DNA of 64,000 bases, from contig NZ_CP150207.1 in assembly GCF_037969765.1 (NCBI RefSeq), forward strand, positions 4,369,001-4,433,000, read 5' to 3'. The notes under the pieces are model-generated. The model did not search any database and had not been told where the DNA came from. It saw only the letters and a list, made by a program, of their open reading frames with translations. Position numbers and translations under genes: made by a program. The first letter of the stretch is position 1. The number at the start of each line of letters is the position of its first letter. Shown piece by piece: positions 36,472 to 47,300 of the stretch. The stretch comes from Paenibacillus sp. FSL W8-0186. GTDB taxonomy: Bacteria; Bacillota; Bacilli; Paenibacillales; Paenibacillaceae.

Positions 36472-36485
36472 TGTAAGCACTTTCA
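36472..36485. promoter_or_regulatory. Catabolite-responsive (cre-like) element upstream of the importer operon
   Basis: TGTAAGCACTTTCA matches 13 of 14 positions of the Bacillota cre consensus TGWAANCGNTNWCA (CA instead of CG at the centre). It lies directly after the -10 element, a position where CcpA binding would block transcription. Confidence 0.6.
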
Positions 36486-36513
36486 TTATAAGAGAGCCAG
36501 ACGGCGACTTTTA
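36485..36513 (-). promoter_or_regulatory. Promoter of the importer-GH10 operon
   Basis: A perfect TATAAT (36485-36490 on the minus strand), but the -35 position 17 bases up (TAAAAG) is poor. A good -10 with a poor -35 suits a promoter that needs an activator, plausibly the YesN-type regulator encoded next door. Confidence 0.5.
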
Positions 36514-36575
36514 CCCGTCAATCTAAAGTTGATACTTTGAAAACTATAGGAGCCCGGTTTAGATTTCTAACATTT

Positions 36576-38330
36576 CTACATCAGCCGCTTCTCCACCGGA
36601 ATGATGAATAGAATCTCCGTTCCCTCGCCCAGTCTGCTGCGAATATTCAAAGTCAACTGGTCTTTGTAGAACATTCTGAGGCGATAGATGACATTCTGAA
36701 TGCCGATGCGTTCCCCCATCTCTTCTTCGCCCTCCAGGTAGCGGTACAGTTTCTCGACCTGCTGGTCGGACATGCCAACGCCGTTATCCCGTATCGCGCA
36801 GATCAACTCGTCACCGGACTGCTTGATTTCCACCTCGATTTTTCCGCCTTGCTTCAAAGGTTCGATTCCATGGATGCTTGCGTTCTCTACAAAGGTAACG
36901 ATGGACATTTTGGGAATCAATATCGAAGAATCAGCTTCGTTCGCAACGACCGTATATTCAATTTTCTCGCCAAACCGGTATTTCTGGATTTCCAGGAAGC
37001 AATAAATGAATTCCAGCTCTTCCTTCAAAGTAACCATATCCTTCCGCCATACGAGAGAATTGCGGAAAATCTTCGCCATATTATGAATGATCCTCGCGGT
37101 CTCCTCCTCGTCCTTCATCAAGCTCCGCATACGGATTGTCTCCAGGGCATTAAATAAAAAATGAGGATTGATCTGGCTTTGCAGCGCATTCAATTGGGCA
37201 TGACGGCGTTCCAGCTCCAGATTTTTCTTCTGGATGTCGGCGACGTACACGTTATTGATCAGACTCTGGATCTGCAGGGTCATCCGGTTGAACTCGCCGG
37301 TTAATTGGCCGATTTCATCACGGGAGCCTTCATCCTGGATCGTCTCGAAATGCTGGTTTTTTACCTTCTTCATATGCTTCAAAATACGGATAAGCCTTAC
37401 ATTGAGCGATCGGGTGATCCAGACGATGATCAAGGTCGGCAGCAGAATATTGAGGCAAGTCAGCAGCACGATGAAATTTCGGTTTTGCCTGACCTCCTGG
37501 AATACTTCATCCTCGGAAATTCTGCCTACAATGCTCCAGCCGTTCAAATTATTGCTCTGCCCGTAATCTTTGTGAAATTCGATCGTTCTCTCCGGGGCGA
37601 CGATCTGATCGAAAGGGATGGCGCCTGCATGCAAATCGAGATTGGCGTCGTTAGAATATTCAACCTCCCCGCGTTCATTCAGCAGGTAAATGCGGCCCTG
37701 CAAATTCAAATTATTAAATATTTGCCGGATCACCGGCATGCGCAAATCGATTTTCAGAAAATGCCCGTTCTCTTGCCGCGAGAAGTAATAGTAATCCATC
37801 CGGCGGATGACGCTGAACGTATCCAGCTGGCCATCCCGACCCGTGCGCATAAAAATCGGCGCAGACTGCTTGGCCGTGGATATTTTTTTATACCAATCCT
37901 GCTCCTTGACGTTCTGATCAATGTAGACAATGCCGCCCGAGTACAGCAGCGTGGGATTATCGACATATACGGTGATTGCCTCCACCGAATTATAAGCCGG
38001 GCTGGAGGTGTTGATAATCCGCCGCAAATATGAGTCGTAGGCCTCCACATACTCGGCAGGATGCTCGTATTCCGTCTCAATGATCTCGTTCAGGAGATGA
38101 TCGGTATAAAAAACGGAAGATACCTGCAGGGTATCTTCCACTTCTTGAAGAAACTCGTTCTTGACTTGTTCCAGTGCCCGGGAAATGTCCTGCATCCGCT
38201 GATTTTTTACGCTCGTCGTAGTCACGTTATAGAAAATGAAATTCGTAAGCAGTATCGGCACGAACACGCATAGAAAATAGAGCAGCAGCATTTTGTCCCG
38301 CAGCCGGACATTATTTAAATTGGGTATCAT
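36576..38330 (-). CDS. Sensor histidine kinase, YesM type
   Basis: 584 aa. One helix at about 14-33, a large extracellular sensor (about 35-285), a second helix (IVLLTCLNILLPTLIIVWIT), a HAMP linker, the phosphoacceptor region QSQINPHFLFNAL, and a C-terminal ATPase domain (NGVGMSDQQVEKLY). This His_kinase/LytS-like layout is typical of YesM proteins that sense oligosaccharides, often through a membrane importer. It overlaps the regulator gene by 4 bases and sits upstream of the importer operon. Signal by context: xylan-derived sugars. Confidence 0.92.
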   Translation of the reverse strand: MIPNLNNVRLRDKMLLLYFLCVFVPILLTNFIFYNVTTTSVKNQRMQDISRALEQVKNEFLQEVEDTLQVSSVFYTDHLLNEIIETEYEHPAEYVEAYDSYLRRIINTSSPAYNSVEAITVYVDNPTLLYSGGIVYIDQNVKEQDWYKKISTAKQSAPIFMRTGRDGQLDTFSVIRRMDYYYFSRQENGHFLKIDLRMPVIRQIFNNLNLQGRIYLLNERGEVEYSNDANLDLHAGAIPFDQIVAPERTIEFHKDYGQSNNLNGWSIVGRISEDEVFQEVRQNRNFIVLLTCLNILLPTLIIVWITRSLNVRLIRILKHMKKVKNQHFETIQDEGSRDEIGQLTGEFNRMTLQIQSLINNVYVADIQKKNLELERRHAQLNALQSQINPHFLFNALETIRMRSLMKDEEETARIIHNMAKIFRNSLVWRKDMVTLKEELEFIYCFLEIQKYRFGEKIEYTVVANEADSSILIPKMSIVTFVENASIHGIEPLKQGGKIEVEIKQSGDELICAIRDNGVGMSDQQVEKLYRYLEGEEEMGERIGIQNVIYRLRMFYKDQLTLNIRSRLGEGTEILFIIPVEKRLM

Positions 38331-39931
38331 CGGCCCGTCCTGACGGACGCCCCTCCCTTCACTAGCCGCGAACGGTATTCGCTCGGCGTCAGCTTCTCCA
38401 GCTTCTCGAACTGTGTCACGAAATAATCGGGATTGCTGAAGCCTACGCGGTCGGCGACCTCATATATCCGCATATCCGTTTGGCGAAGCAGCCGCTTGGC
38501 CTCACCTATTCTTAATTGCAGCAGGAAATCGTTGAAATACACGCCATAGGTTTTGCGGAACAATTGTCCTAAATAAACAGGGTTCATGTAAAATTTGGCG
38601 GCGATCGATTTCAAACTAATATTCTCGTGGTAATGCTCTTCGATATAAGCGCGGATTTTATGGATACCGCCCTTTTGCTGCTCCTTGCGCAAGACGCTGA
38701 TATACTGGCCGCTCTCCTCGGCAAAAGCGGTAAAAAGCCGCTGGAGTTCCTGCAGGGACAAGTTCAAATCATGCCAGCCGACAATCGGGTCCAGCGAGAC
38801 AAGCGACCGTTCGTCTCCGTCCATGCCGCGAATAATATCGATTACGCCGAGGACGCATTGATGAATGTTCATCTTCACAGCCTCAGGAGCATATCGCCTC
38901 TCCTGAAAACGCCGGAACATCTGCTTCATCGAACGTCCAAGCTCCTCCAGGCGATATTCCTCAATCTGCTCAATCAAGCGATGGTATAGCTCCTGATCGA
39001 CCGGCACATACTGGACCGTGCATTCGCTCGTTTGGCTATGAACCACGATGCCGTCATGGTCGTGAACATATTTATATAACAATGCCTCTTTGGCGCTTTC
39101 ATACGCGCGGCGAAGGCCTGCCAATCCCTGAACCGGGCAGCTGGCATATATAAAGACGCGCCCCTCCCAGACCTTTATTCTGGTGTGAAGCGCTTCTGCA
39201 AACGAACGGATGTTGTTATGGAACGGCTTTAGCAGGCGTTCAGGCACGATCACCCCGATACGGCTGCGGTGCTCATGAAGGTAGAGCGGCTGTTCTTCGC
39301 CTACGATTTCCTGCAGCGCTTTCTCCACCTGCTCCATAAACTGGTAAAGAGGCAGCTCTTCCCCTCCCTGCCGCCACGGATGCAGATCATTCAGTTCCAC
39401 GAACATATAATACAGGCAATCACCGCTAGTCAGGTTCAGCTGCGCCTCCCAATTCGAGATGAATTGCTCCCCTGCTTCATTCCTGATAATCGACTCGATC
39501 ATCGCCTGATTCTCCAGCCGCTGCTCCCGCTCCTTCCCTTCCCGCTCCTCTTGAAGCCGGCCGCTCAGCCTGCGCAGCATTTCAGTAAATTCGCCCTCAT
39601 CGATCGGCTTGAGAATGAAATCATGAACTCCGTAGCGAACGGCCTGCTGGGCATAGCTGAAATCGTCATAACCGCTAATAATGACAAACGCAGGCGGCTC
39701 CTCATCCTCTTCAATCAGCTGACGGATCAGCCCAAGTCCATCCAATACCGGCATGCGGATATCGGTGATAACCAGATCGGGTCGCTGGGACCGGATCAGC
39801 TCCAGCGCGTCCTCCCCGTTGTCAGCTTCGCCGGATATCTGGAAGCCGCTAGCCTCCCAATCGATTAACTTGATTAATCCCTTCCTCGTAAACACCTCAT
39901 CATCCACAAGAATGACACGATGAAGTTCCAT
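38327..39931 (-). CDS. AraC-type response regulator, YesN type
   Basis: 534 aa from ATG 39931, chosen because AGAGGAGG lies 7 bases upstream; the longer open frame is not supported. The receiver domain is at 1-120 with Asp57 (VITDIRMPVLDG) as phosphorylation site. The central region of about 300 residues is the usual YesN spacer. Two AraC-type helix-turn-helix motifs form the last 100 residues (NISLKSIAAKFYMNPVYLGQ; IYEVADRVGFSNPDYFVTQF). It should activate the adjacent importer-xylanase operon. It is co-transcribed with the kinase (ATGA overlap). Confidence 0.93.
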   Translation of the reverse strand: MELHRVILVDDEVFTRKGLIKLIDWEASGFQISGEADNGEDALELIRSQRPDLVITDIRMPVLDGLGLIRQLIEEDEEPPAFVIISGYDDFSYAQQAVRYGVHDFILKPIDEGEFTEMLRRLSGRLQEEREGKEREQRLENQAMIESIIRNEAGEQFISNWEAQLNLTSGDCLYYMFVELNDLHPWRQGGEELPLYQFMEQVEKALQEIVGEEQPLYLHEHRSRIGVIVPERLLKPFHNNIRSFAEALHTRIKVWEGRVFIYASCPVQGLAGLRRAYESAKEALLYKYVHDHDGIVVHSQTSECTVQYVPVDQELYHRLIEQIEEYRLEELGRSMKQMFRRFQERRYAPEAVKMNIHQCVLGVIDIIRGMDGDERSLVSLDPIVGWHDLNLSLQELQRLFTAFAEESGQYISVLRKEQQKGGIHKIRAYIEEHYHENISLKSIAAKFYMNPVYLGQLFRKTYGVYFNDFLLQLRIGEAKRLLRQTDMRIYEVADRVGFSNPDYFVTQFEKLEKLTPSEYRSRLVKGGASVRTGR

Positions 39932-40000
39932 CGGTATGCCTCCTCTCTGCCGGCTGCAATCCATACAGCCGGCATCATGATGTTGGTGGTGCTGTCAACG

Positions 40001-41410
40001 TTATGACAAGGAAATTCCAAAATAACGGACCGCGTTATGATAGCAGATGTCCTGAACGATACCGCCAATATAATCATAATCCGCCGGCAGCTCTCCCTCT
40101 TCGATCCACTCCCCGAATAACCGGCATAGGACACGCCGGAAATATTCATGTCTTGGCAGGGACATGAAGCTGCGCGAATCTGTCAGCATGCCGACGAAGG
40201 TACTGATGACCCCAATTGAGGATAACGCTTTCAACTGCTGCAGCATTCCCTCTTTCTGGTCATTAAACCACCAGGCCGAGCCAAGCTGAAGCTTGCCAGC
40301 GCTCTCGCTGGATTGGAAATTGCCGATCGTTGTCGCAAGCATTTCATAATGATAAGGATAAAGACTATAAACGATCGTCTTAGGCAGGCGATTGCCGGTT
40401 TCCAATTCATTCAAAAAAGCGTTCAAAGATGCCGCCAAATGATAATCGAGGATGGAATCGTACCCGCTGTCCTTGCCGATCGTCTTCAGCATGCGGTCGT
40501 TATTGTTGCGGATGGCGCCAATATGCAGTTGCATGGCCCAGCCGCGGTCATAATACATTTCACCCAAGCGAAGCAGCGTAAACGTCCGATAGCGATTTTC
40601 TTCCGATTCCGTCAGCATTTCTCCGCGGAGCGCTTTGGCAAAAATTTGTCCGGCCTCCCGTTCCGTCGTTCGCTCAAAAGGGAAAGCCCCAAATCCATGA
40701 TCTGATAGGCGGCAGCCTTTCGCATGAAAATAATCGATTCGACTCTTCAGCACTTCTAACAGATCCTCGTAGCTCCCAACCGTGCAGCCGGCCGCCTGAC
40801 CTAGCTCTGCCATATATTCCTGAAATCCCGGAGCCGTAATATTCAAAGCCCGGTCCGGTCTAAAGGTCGGCAGAACCTTGGCTGCAATCTCCCCGTTGTT
40901 TGCAATTTGCCCATGCGCCGCCAAAGTGTCGGCTGGATCATCCGTCGTACACGCAACCCGTACGTCGAACTGCTCTAGTATGCCTGCCGCGCGAAGCGAT
41001 TTCTCCTGCAGACGTTCGTTGCAGCGATGCCAGATTTCCTCGGCATTCTCTTCGCTCAGCCGCTCCTCAATGCCAAAATAACGGGCGAGCTCCAAATGGC
41101 TCCAATGGTAAAGCGGGTTGCCGACAAGCCGTGGAACAGCACGGGCCCAAGCCATGAACTTCTCCTGATCCCCAGCCTCTCCCGTAATAAGCGATTCATC
41201 GATGCCCAGCCAGCGCATCGCCCGCCATTTATAATGATCCCCATCCAACCATAGCTCCGTCAAATTGCGAAACTGCTTGTTCGCCGCCACATCTGCCGGA
41301 TTCAAATGATTGTGATAATCGTAAATCGGCATTCCCGCTGCATATTCGAAGTACAGCTTTTTTGCACTATTGTTCGTAAGCAGCAAGTTTTCCGTGTAAA
41401 AATGTGTCAT
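40001..41410 (-). CDS. uxaC: Glucuronate (uronate) isomerase
   Basis: 469 aa from ATG 41410, chosen because AGGGGG lies 6 bases upstream; upstream codons in frame cross the operator and are not plausible. The amidohydrolase-like metal motif HxH is at His33/His35 (DYHNHLNP). The length and the N-terminus MTHFYTENLLLTNNSAKKLY fit UxaC. It converts D-glucuronate to D-fructuronate (and galacturonate to tagaturonate) in the cytoplasm. The gene is divergent from the GntR gene across a 28-bp dyad, so it is probably under the same repressor as uxuA. Confidence 0.95.
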   Translation of the reverse strand: MTHFYTENLLLTNNSAKKLYFEYAAGMPIYDYHNHLNPADVAANKQFRNLTELWLDGDHYKWRAMRWLGIDESLITGEAGDQEKFMAWARAVPRLVGNPLYHWSHLELARYFGIEERLSEENAEEIWHRCNERLQEKSLRAAGILEQFDVRVACTTDDPADTLAAHGQIANNGEIAAKVLPTFRPDRALNITAPGFQEYMAELGQAAGCTVGSYEDLLEVLKSRIDYFHAKGCRLSDHGFGAFPFERTTEREAGQIFAKALRGEMLTESEENRYRTFTLLRLGEMYYDRGWAMQLHIGAIRNNNDRMLKTIGKDSGYDSILDYHLAASLNAFLNELETGNRLPKTIVYSLYPYHYEMLATTIGNFQSSESAGKLQLGSAWWFNDQKEGMLQQLKALSSIGVISTFVGMLTDSRSFMSLPRHEYFRRVLCRLFGEWIEEGELPADYDYIGGIVQDICYHNAVRYFGISLS

Positions 41411-41463
41411 CTCCATCCCCCTGACAGAATATAATCGTTGCTTCCTAATCACTATGATAATTC

Positions 41464-41491
41464 TTGATGAATACCAGTTCCATACTACCAT
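41464..41491 (+). promoter_or_regulatory. Possible promoter of the gntR-uxuA operon
   Basis: TTGATG (41464-41469), 16 bases, TACCAT (41486-41491). The -10 lies inside the dyad operator, so repressor binding would cover it. Confidence 0.35.
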
Positions 41492-41508
41492 ACAAGTGTG
41501 GTAGTATG
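41481..41508. promoter_or_regulatory. 28-bp dyad operator between uxaC and gntR
   Basis: CATACTACCATAC, then AA, then GTGTGGTAGTATG: two 13-base arms with a single mismatch. The outer 10 bases of each arm are perfect. It is centred about 36 bases before the gntR start and 84 bases before the uxaC start on the other side. Most likely the binding site of the adjacent FadR-type regulator. Confidence 0.8.
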
Positions 41509-41530
41509 GAAGAAGTAAGGAGGTGATCGA

Positions 41531-42226
41531 TTGAGAGGATGGAATCCCCCAATGCAAGAATCGGCCGGGAATACCGTGTACAACGAATTAAAGAAGCAAA
41601 TCGTCAATATGGAGCTGGCTCCGGGAACTACGTTGTCTGAGAAGGAAATGTCGATCACTTTTAATGTGAGCCGTACTCCCGTGCGGGAGAGCTTTGTCCG
41701 GCTTGCCCAGGAAGGACTGGTGGTAGTGCTTCCGCAGCGCGGCACGCGGGTGTCCCTGATTGATCCGGACCTCGTTATGGAAGCCCAATTTATGCGGGAG
41801 CAGCTGGAGCGGGCCGTGGTCGGGCTAGCATGCAAGCAATTCCCTGAGAAGCTGCTCGAAGAACTCGGCAACAACTTGTCCCTGCAGCGGGAATCCCTGA
41901 TGAAGCACGACGGGATGGCCATGTTCGAGTTGGATGAGCAATTTCACCGTATCTTGTTCGAAGGGGTGAACAAGCTCGGGACCTGGGGCGTCATTCAACA
42001 AATGAACGCTCATTTGAACCGGAGCCGCATCCTGTGGATGAGAACCGATCCCCATTGGGATCATTTATTCGAGCAGCATCGCGATATATATGAAGCAATT
42101 TGCCGAAAGGATGAAGCCTTGGCAGAGCGTCTGATGCAGACCCATCTGGCTCTTAGCATTTATAATCTCGGCCTGCTGCAGGAGAAATTTCCCGATTATT
42201 TTAATAACCAAACAAAAATTCATTAG
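41531..42226 (+). CDS. GntR/FadR-family transcriptional regulator of uronate genes
   Basis: 231 aa; TTG start at 41531 with AAGGAGG 7 bases upstream. The winged helix-turn-helix lies at about 15-80 (LSEKEMSITFNVSRTPVRESF, RGTRVSLID) and the FCD effector domain at about 90-215, with the metal/ligand His residues in FHRILFEG and HRDIYEAI. FadR-type members such as UxuR respond to uronates or their products. It is followed 11 bases later by uxuA and preceded by its probable operator, so autoregulated repression of uxaC and gntR-uxuA-SDR is likely. The effector is inferred. Confidence 0.9.
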   Translation: MRGWNPPMQESAGNTVYNELKKQIVNMELAPGTTLSEKEMSITFNVSRTPVRESFVRLAQEGLVVVLPQRGTRVSLIDPDLVMEAQFMREQLERAVVGLACKQFPEKLLEELGNNLSLQRESLMKHDGMAMFELDEQFHRILFEGVNKLGTWGVIQQMNAHLNRSRILWMRTDPHWDHLFEQHRDIYEAICRKDEALAERLMQTHLALSIYNLGLLQEKFPDYFNNQTKIH

Positions 42227-42237
42227 GCGGTGAAGGC

Positions 42238-43335
42238 ATGCGTATGGTATTTCGCTGGTTCGGCGAGAACAACGACACAGTTACGCTGGATCAAATTAGA
42301 CAAATCCCTGGAACAGAGGGTATCGTGTGGGCACTTCATGATGTGCCCGCCGGAGAAGTATGGCCGCTCGAGCGGATTCAGGAAATCCACGACTTAGCCA
42401 GCAAGCACGGCTTGCATACGGAAGTCGTCGAAAGCGTGAACGTTCACGAGGATATTAAGCTCGGGCTTCCGACCCGGGATCAATATATCGAAAATTACAT
42501 TCGCACAATCGAGAATTTGGCCCAAATCGGCGTTAAGGTCATTTGCTACAATTTCATGCCGGTATTCGACTGGGCGAGAACGGATTTGTTCAAAGAGATG
42601 GAAGACGGCTCAACCGCTCTATTCTTCGAGAAGGAGAAAATAGACGGAGTAGATCCATTCGAACTCGTAAAAATCATCAATCAGAACAGCGATCTGACGA
42701 TGCCAGGCTGGGAGCCGGAGCGTCTCGCACATCTCACTTCCTTGTTCGAAGCATACCGGGACGTTACGGAAGAGGATCTATGGGACAATCTCAAGTACTT
42801 CCTAGACAGAATCGTTCCCGTCGCCGAAAAAAATGGCATCCTGATGGCGGTTCATCCGGACGATCCGCCGTTTGCAATCTTCGGATTGCCGCGAATCCTG
42901 AACGACCAAGCCGGCTTCCGCCGCCTGCTGTCGCTCCATGACAGCCCGGCCAACGGCATTACGCTGTGCACCGGATCGCTCGGAGCCAAGCCAAGCAACG
43001 ACATCATCTCCATGATCCACGAATTCCAGGGGCGGATTCCGTTTACGCATATCCGTAACGTTCGCGTTATGGATAATGGGGATTTCATCGAGACCTCCCA
43101 TAAAACCTCTGACGGCACGGTCGATATCAGCGGCGTTGTGAAAGCGTATTATGACACCGATTTCACAGGCTACTGCCGTCCTGACCACGGCAGACATATT
43201 TGGGGCGAGCAATGCCGTCCGGGATACGGATTATATGACCGCGCTCTCGGAATCATGTACTTATGGGGACTATGGGATGCCTATTCGAGACAGCAGGCAC
43301 AATCCCCTAACGCAAGCGCTGGGGAGGGGAATTAA
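42238..43335 (+). CDS. uxuA: D-mannonate dehydratase
   Basis: 365 aa, full length. It begins [20 protein letters not shown]. Metal and substrate residues are in [21 protein letters not shown] and [12 protein letters not shown]. It removes water from D-mannonate to give 2-keto-3-deoxygluconate in the glucuronate pathway. It lies between the regulator and the oxidoreductase that makes its substrate. No kdgK or kdgA is seen in the window, so the last steps are encoded elsewhere. Confidence 0.97.
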   Translation: MRMVFRWFGENNDTVTLDQIRQIPGTEGIVWALHDVPAGEVWPLERIQEIHDLASKHGLHTEVVESVNVHEDIKLGLPTRDQYIENYIRTIENLAQIGVKVICYNFMPVFDWARTDLFKEMEDGSTALFFEKEKIDGVDPFELVKIINQNSDLTMPGWEPERLAHLTSLFEAYRDVTEEDLWDNLKYFLDRIVPVAEKNGILMAVHPDDPPFAIFGLPRILNDQAGFRRLLSLHDSPANGITLCTGSLGAKPSNDIISMIHEFQGRIPFTHIRNVRVMDNGDFIETSHKTSDGTVDISGVVKAYYDTDFTGYCRPDHGRHIWGEQCRPGYGLYDRALGIMYLWGLWDAYSRQQAQSPNASAGEGN

Positions 43336-43336
43336 C

Positions 43337-44191
43337 ATGTGTGCATTGCCTAAGCATTCTTCCCTTGAAGGGAAAACCGCAGTCATTACCGGCGGCTCCG
43401 GCGTGCTCTGCCGGGCCATGGCGCAGGAGCTCGCCCGGCAGGGAGTCAAGGTCGCCATTCTTAACCGGACGAAGGAGAAGGGAGAAGAGGTTGCAGCAGC
43501 GATTCAAGCGAGCGGCGGCCAGGCGATCGCCGTCGCTTGCGACGTTACCGACGAGGCCAGTGTCCGTGAAGCGGAGAAGATCGTCCGGGAGCAGTTGGGC
43601 CCCTGCGATATTCTGATCAATGGAGCCGGCGGCAATCAGCCTAGCGCCAATACGACAAACGAAATTTTCCGCTCCGAGGATTTGGCAAATCCGGACATCA
43701 CGACCTTCTTCGACCTGAGCATTCCTGGAGTTAGAACGGTATTTGACTTGAACTTCGTCGGCACCCTCATTCCTACGCAGGTGTTCGCCAAAACCATGCT
43801 CGGCCGCCCAGGAGCAGTCGTGCTGAACATTTCTTCGATGAGCGCTCCTTGCCCAATGACTAAAGTGCCTGCTTACAGTGCAGCGAAAGCGGCGATCAAT
43901 AACTTTACGCAGTGGCTTGCCGTACATTTGGCGGAATCGGGTATCCGCGTCAATGCGATTGCGCCCGGTTTTTTCCTGACGGAACAGAACCGTAACCTGC
44001 TTACCAATGAGGACGGCTCGCTGACCGAGCGTTCTCACAAAATCATTACGCACACGCCGATGCGGCGCTTCGGCGTACCGGAGGATCTGCTCGGCACGCT
44101 GCTCTGGCTCGCCGATGCGGAAACGTCCGGCTTCGTTACCGGAACAGTCATTCCGGTGGACGGCGGCTTCATGGCTTATTCGGGAGTATAA
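43337..44191 (+). CDS. SDR-family D-mannonate oxidoreductase (fructuronate reductase)
   Basis: 284 aa from ATG 43337, one base after the uxuA stop, with GGGGAGGGG upstream; the longer frame overlapping uxuA is rejected. Short-chain dehydrogenase motifs: [13 protein letters not shown] (NAD(P) binding), NGAGG, and the catalytic YSAAK. It should reduce D-fructuronate to D-mannonate, filling the gap between UxaC and UxuA. Sequence and context match the YjmF-type SDR that replaces the unrelated UxuB in Bacillus. Cytoplasmic. Confidence 0.88.
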   Translation: MCALPKHSSLEGKTAVITGGSGVLCRAMAQELARQGVKVAILNRTKEKGEEVAAAIQASGGQAIAVACDVTDEASVREAEKIVREQLGPCDILINGAGGNQPSANTTNEIFRSEDLANPDITTFFDLSIPGVRTVFDLNFVGTLIPTQVFAKTMLGRPGAVVLNISSMSAPCPMTKVPAYSAAKAAINNFTQWLAVHLAESGIRVNAIAPGFFLTEQNRNLLTNEDGSLTERSHKIITHTPMRRFGVPEDLLGTLLWLADAETSGFVTGTVIPVDGGFMAYSGV

Positions 44192-44331
44192 ACAAGCTTT
44201 GAAAACTTTAGCACTTTCCCCATGCAATTAAACATGTTGTTCTTAAACCTCCCGGACCCATGCGGGGATCTTATATACTGAATCACATTCCGGACTCAGA
44301 TGAATACCATTTTCTATGCAGGGGGAGTATC

Positions 44332-47300
44332 ATGTTCAGCGAAAATTATGTTATTCAGCAATCTAGCGGCGACGGCGCCTTTCAGCTCGTCCACGAGGGA
44401 GCGTCCGCAGACATCTACGTGTCCGATGAGGATCATGCCGGTGTTATCCGGGCGGCGAAGGATCTTCAGGCGGATGTGGAACGGGTGTCCGGACGCAGCC
44501 CCATGCTTATGCATGATCACAAGCTGCTGGCTGGGCACGCCGTCCTAATAGGTACGATCGGCAAAAACCCGGTCATTGACGCGCTGATCGCGGAAGGCAA
44601 GCTGGATGCAGGCGAGGTTGCCGGCAAATGGGAATCCTTCGTCATCCAGACAGTAGCCAGCCCCCTGCCAGGCATCGAGCAAGGGCTGGTCATCGCCGGC
44701 AGTGACAAGAGGGGAACCATCTTCGGCATTTACGATGTGTCTGAAAAAATCGGAGTATCGCCCTGGTACTGGTGGGCTGATGTTCCTGTCGCCTGGCGCG
44801 GCAGTCTTTACATCCACCCCGGCACCTATAAACAGGGAGAACCATCCGTAAAATACAGAGGAATATTCCTCAATGATGAGGGGCCGTCCCTCATGGCTTG
44901 GGTACGGGCGAATTTTCGTGATTTTACCCATGAATTCTATGAGAAAATATTCGAACTGCTTCTTAGATTGAAAGCGAATTATTTATGGCCGGCGATGTGG
45001 GACAACACGTTTTACGAGGATGACCCGCTGAACGCCGAAATGGCCGACCGGTACGGCATCATCATCGGAACTTCCCATCACGAGCCGATGCTGCGCCCGC
45101 ACGGGGACTGGAAGAAGCATAAGCAGGGCCCTTGGGATTATTCAATGAACGAAGAGGTGCTTTACCGCTTCTGGGAGGAAGGCATCCGCCGCAGCCGGGA
45201 CTACGAGAGCATCGTCACGCTCGGCATGCGCGGCGACGGGGACGAAGCGATGGACGGGCATTTGACCTTTGAGGAAAAAATCGCCCTGCTGGAGAAAATC
45301 GTCAGCGACCAGCGGAAGATCATTGCTGAACAAACCGGCCGCGACGCGTCTGAAGTTCCGCAGCTGTGGGCGCTGTACAAGGAAGTACAGGATTATTACG
45401 AGCACGGCATGCGTGTGCCCGGTGATGTAACGCTGCTCTGGTCCGATGACAATCACGGCAACCTGCGGCGCGTCCCTACTTCAGAGGAACGGGAACGCTC
45501 GGGGGGAGCAGGCATTTATTATCATCTCGATTACGTCGGCGGACCTCGCTCCTACAAATGGATCAATACCGTGCCGGCTCCAAAAATTTGGGAGCAAATG
45601 CATAAAGCCTACGAGTACGGTGCAGATCGCATCTGGATTGTCAATGTAGGCGACCTGAAGCCGATGGAATTTCCAATGGAATATTTTCTCCGCATGGCCT
45701 GGGATATTTCGCAATTTACGAAGGACAATGCCAGGGAATGTACCGTCCATTGGGCAAAACAGCAATTCGGCGCCAAATATGGCGAAGCCGTTGCAGAGAT
45801 TTTGACAGGCTACGCCAAGTTCAACGGTAGAATCAAACCCGAGCTGTTGAACGCTGTAGAGCAGTACAGTCTGACGGATTACAAGGAAGCGGAGCTGGCG
45901 GTTACAGAGCTGAAGGCCATTTCCAGCCAAGCAGAGCAGCTGCATGAAGAGCTGCCGGAACCGATGCGGAACGCCTTTTTCCAATTAGCCCTCTATCCGG
46001 CCAAGGCTTCCGCGCAAATGCTGGAGCTGCATCTGCAGGCCGCGCGAAGCCGCTTGTATGCCCGTCAAGGAAGAAGGGCGGCCAACATCGCCGCCCGGGA
46101 GGCGGAGCTGATCTTTGAAGCCGATCGCGGGCTGACTTTGGCCTACAATAAAATGCTCTCGCAGGGCAAATGGGATCACCTGATGGATCAGACTCATATC
46201 GGATACACCTACTGGAACCAGCCGCCGGTAAACGCTATGCCGGAGACCAGCACGGTCGAAGCGAAGGAATACTTTGAGATGGGAATCGCTGTAGAGGGCT
46301 CGGCCGACGTATGGCCGCAGGCCAATACGGTATGCCGGCTGCCCGCATTCGATAGCTTTACCCGGGAGGCGCGGTACATCGAAGTCTTCAATAAAGGTAC
46401 GGAGCCGTTCACTTTCCGCGCGGCGGCAGGAGCTCCCTGGATCAGGCTGTCCCTGACCACAGCAGAGGTCGTCTCGCAGAAGCGGATTTGGGTCGATATC
46501 GACTGGGCTGCTGCGCCAATTGGCCATGATGTGCAAGGCGAAATCATGATCAGCGGCCCAACGGGGGAAGAAGTCGCGGTGCAAATCGTCGTCTTCCATC
46601 CTGCCGAGCCAACCCGCGACTCGCTGATCGGCCATATCGAAACGGGCGGCGTTATCGCTATCGAGGCGGAGCATTACTCCGCAAGCCGCAGTGCAAACGG
46701 TGCGGCGTGGCAGCCGATTGCAGGCTACGGACGCACCTTATCCTCGGTTGCCGTATTCCCGGTAACCGGGCCTAGTGCAGAGCAGCCGGATGCCGGAAAC
46801 TCGCCGAGCCTGGAATATCCCGTGTACATGACGAGTACGGGGGAGATTAGCGTCACGCTGTATGCTGCTCCATCCATTGATTTTGTGCCTGGACAGGGGC
46901 TGCGGATCGGCGTCTCCTTCGATGACGGGCCCGTACACATTGCCGAACTGATCGCAAAGCTGCCTGACGGGGGATTCGATGAACGCGACTGGGAGCAAAG
47001 CGTCATTTATAACATCCGTACCGGAACAACGCGGCACCTTATCGAGCAGCCGGGCTATCATACGCTGCGCCTTTGGATGGTCGATCCGATCGTCGTCCTG
47101 CAGAAGCTCGTAATCGACACCGGCGGTCAGAAGCCAAGCCTGCTCGGCCCGCCGGAGAGCTATTACAACGGGCTGCCCGCTGGAACGGCGCCATGGTCCG
47201 CGCAGGAGGCCGACCGGGATGGCTTCGATCCGTTCGTTGTGCCCGGCGTTCTAGGCGGCTGCTGCACCTCCCCTGAAGAGAAGCTGGATATTTTTGTGCA

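Noticed and set aside
43151..43336. Longer start for the SDR oxidoreductase overlapping uxuA
   Set aside because: A strong GGGGAGGGG site sits just before ATG 43337, and the extra 62 codons are a shifted reading of the conserved uxuA C-terminus.
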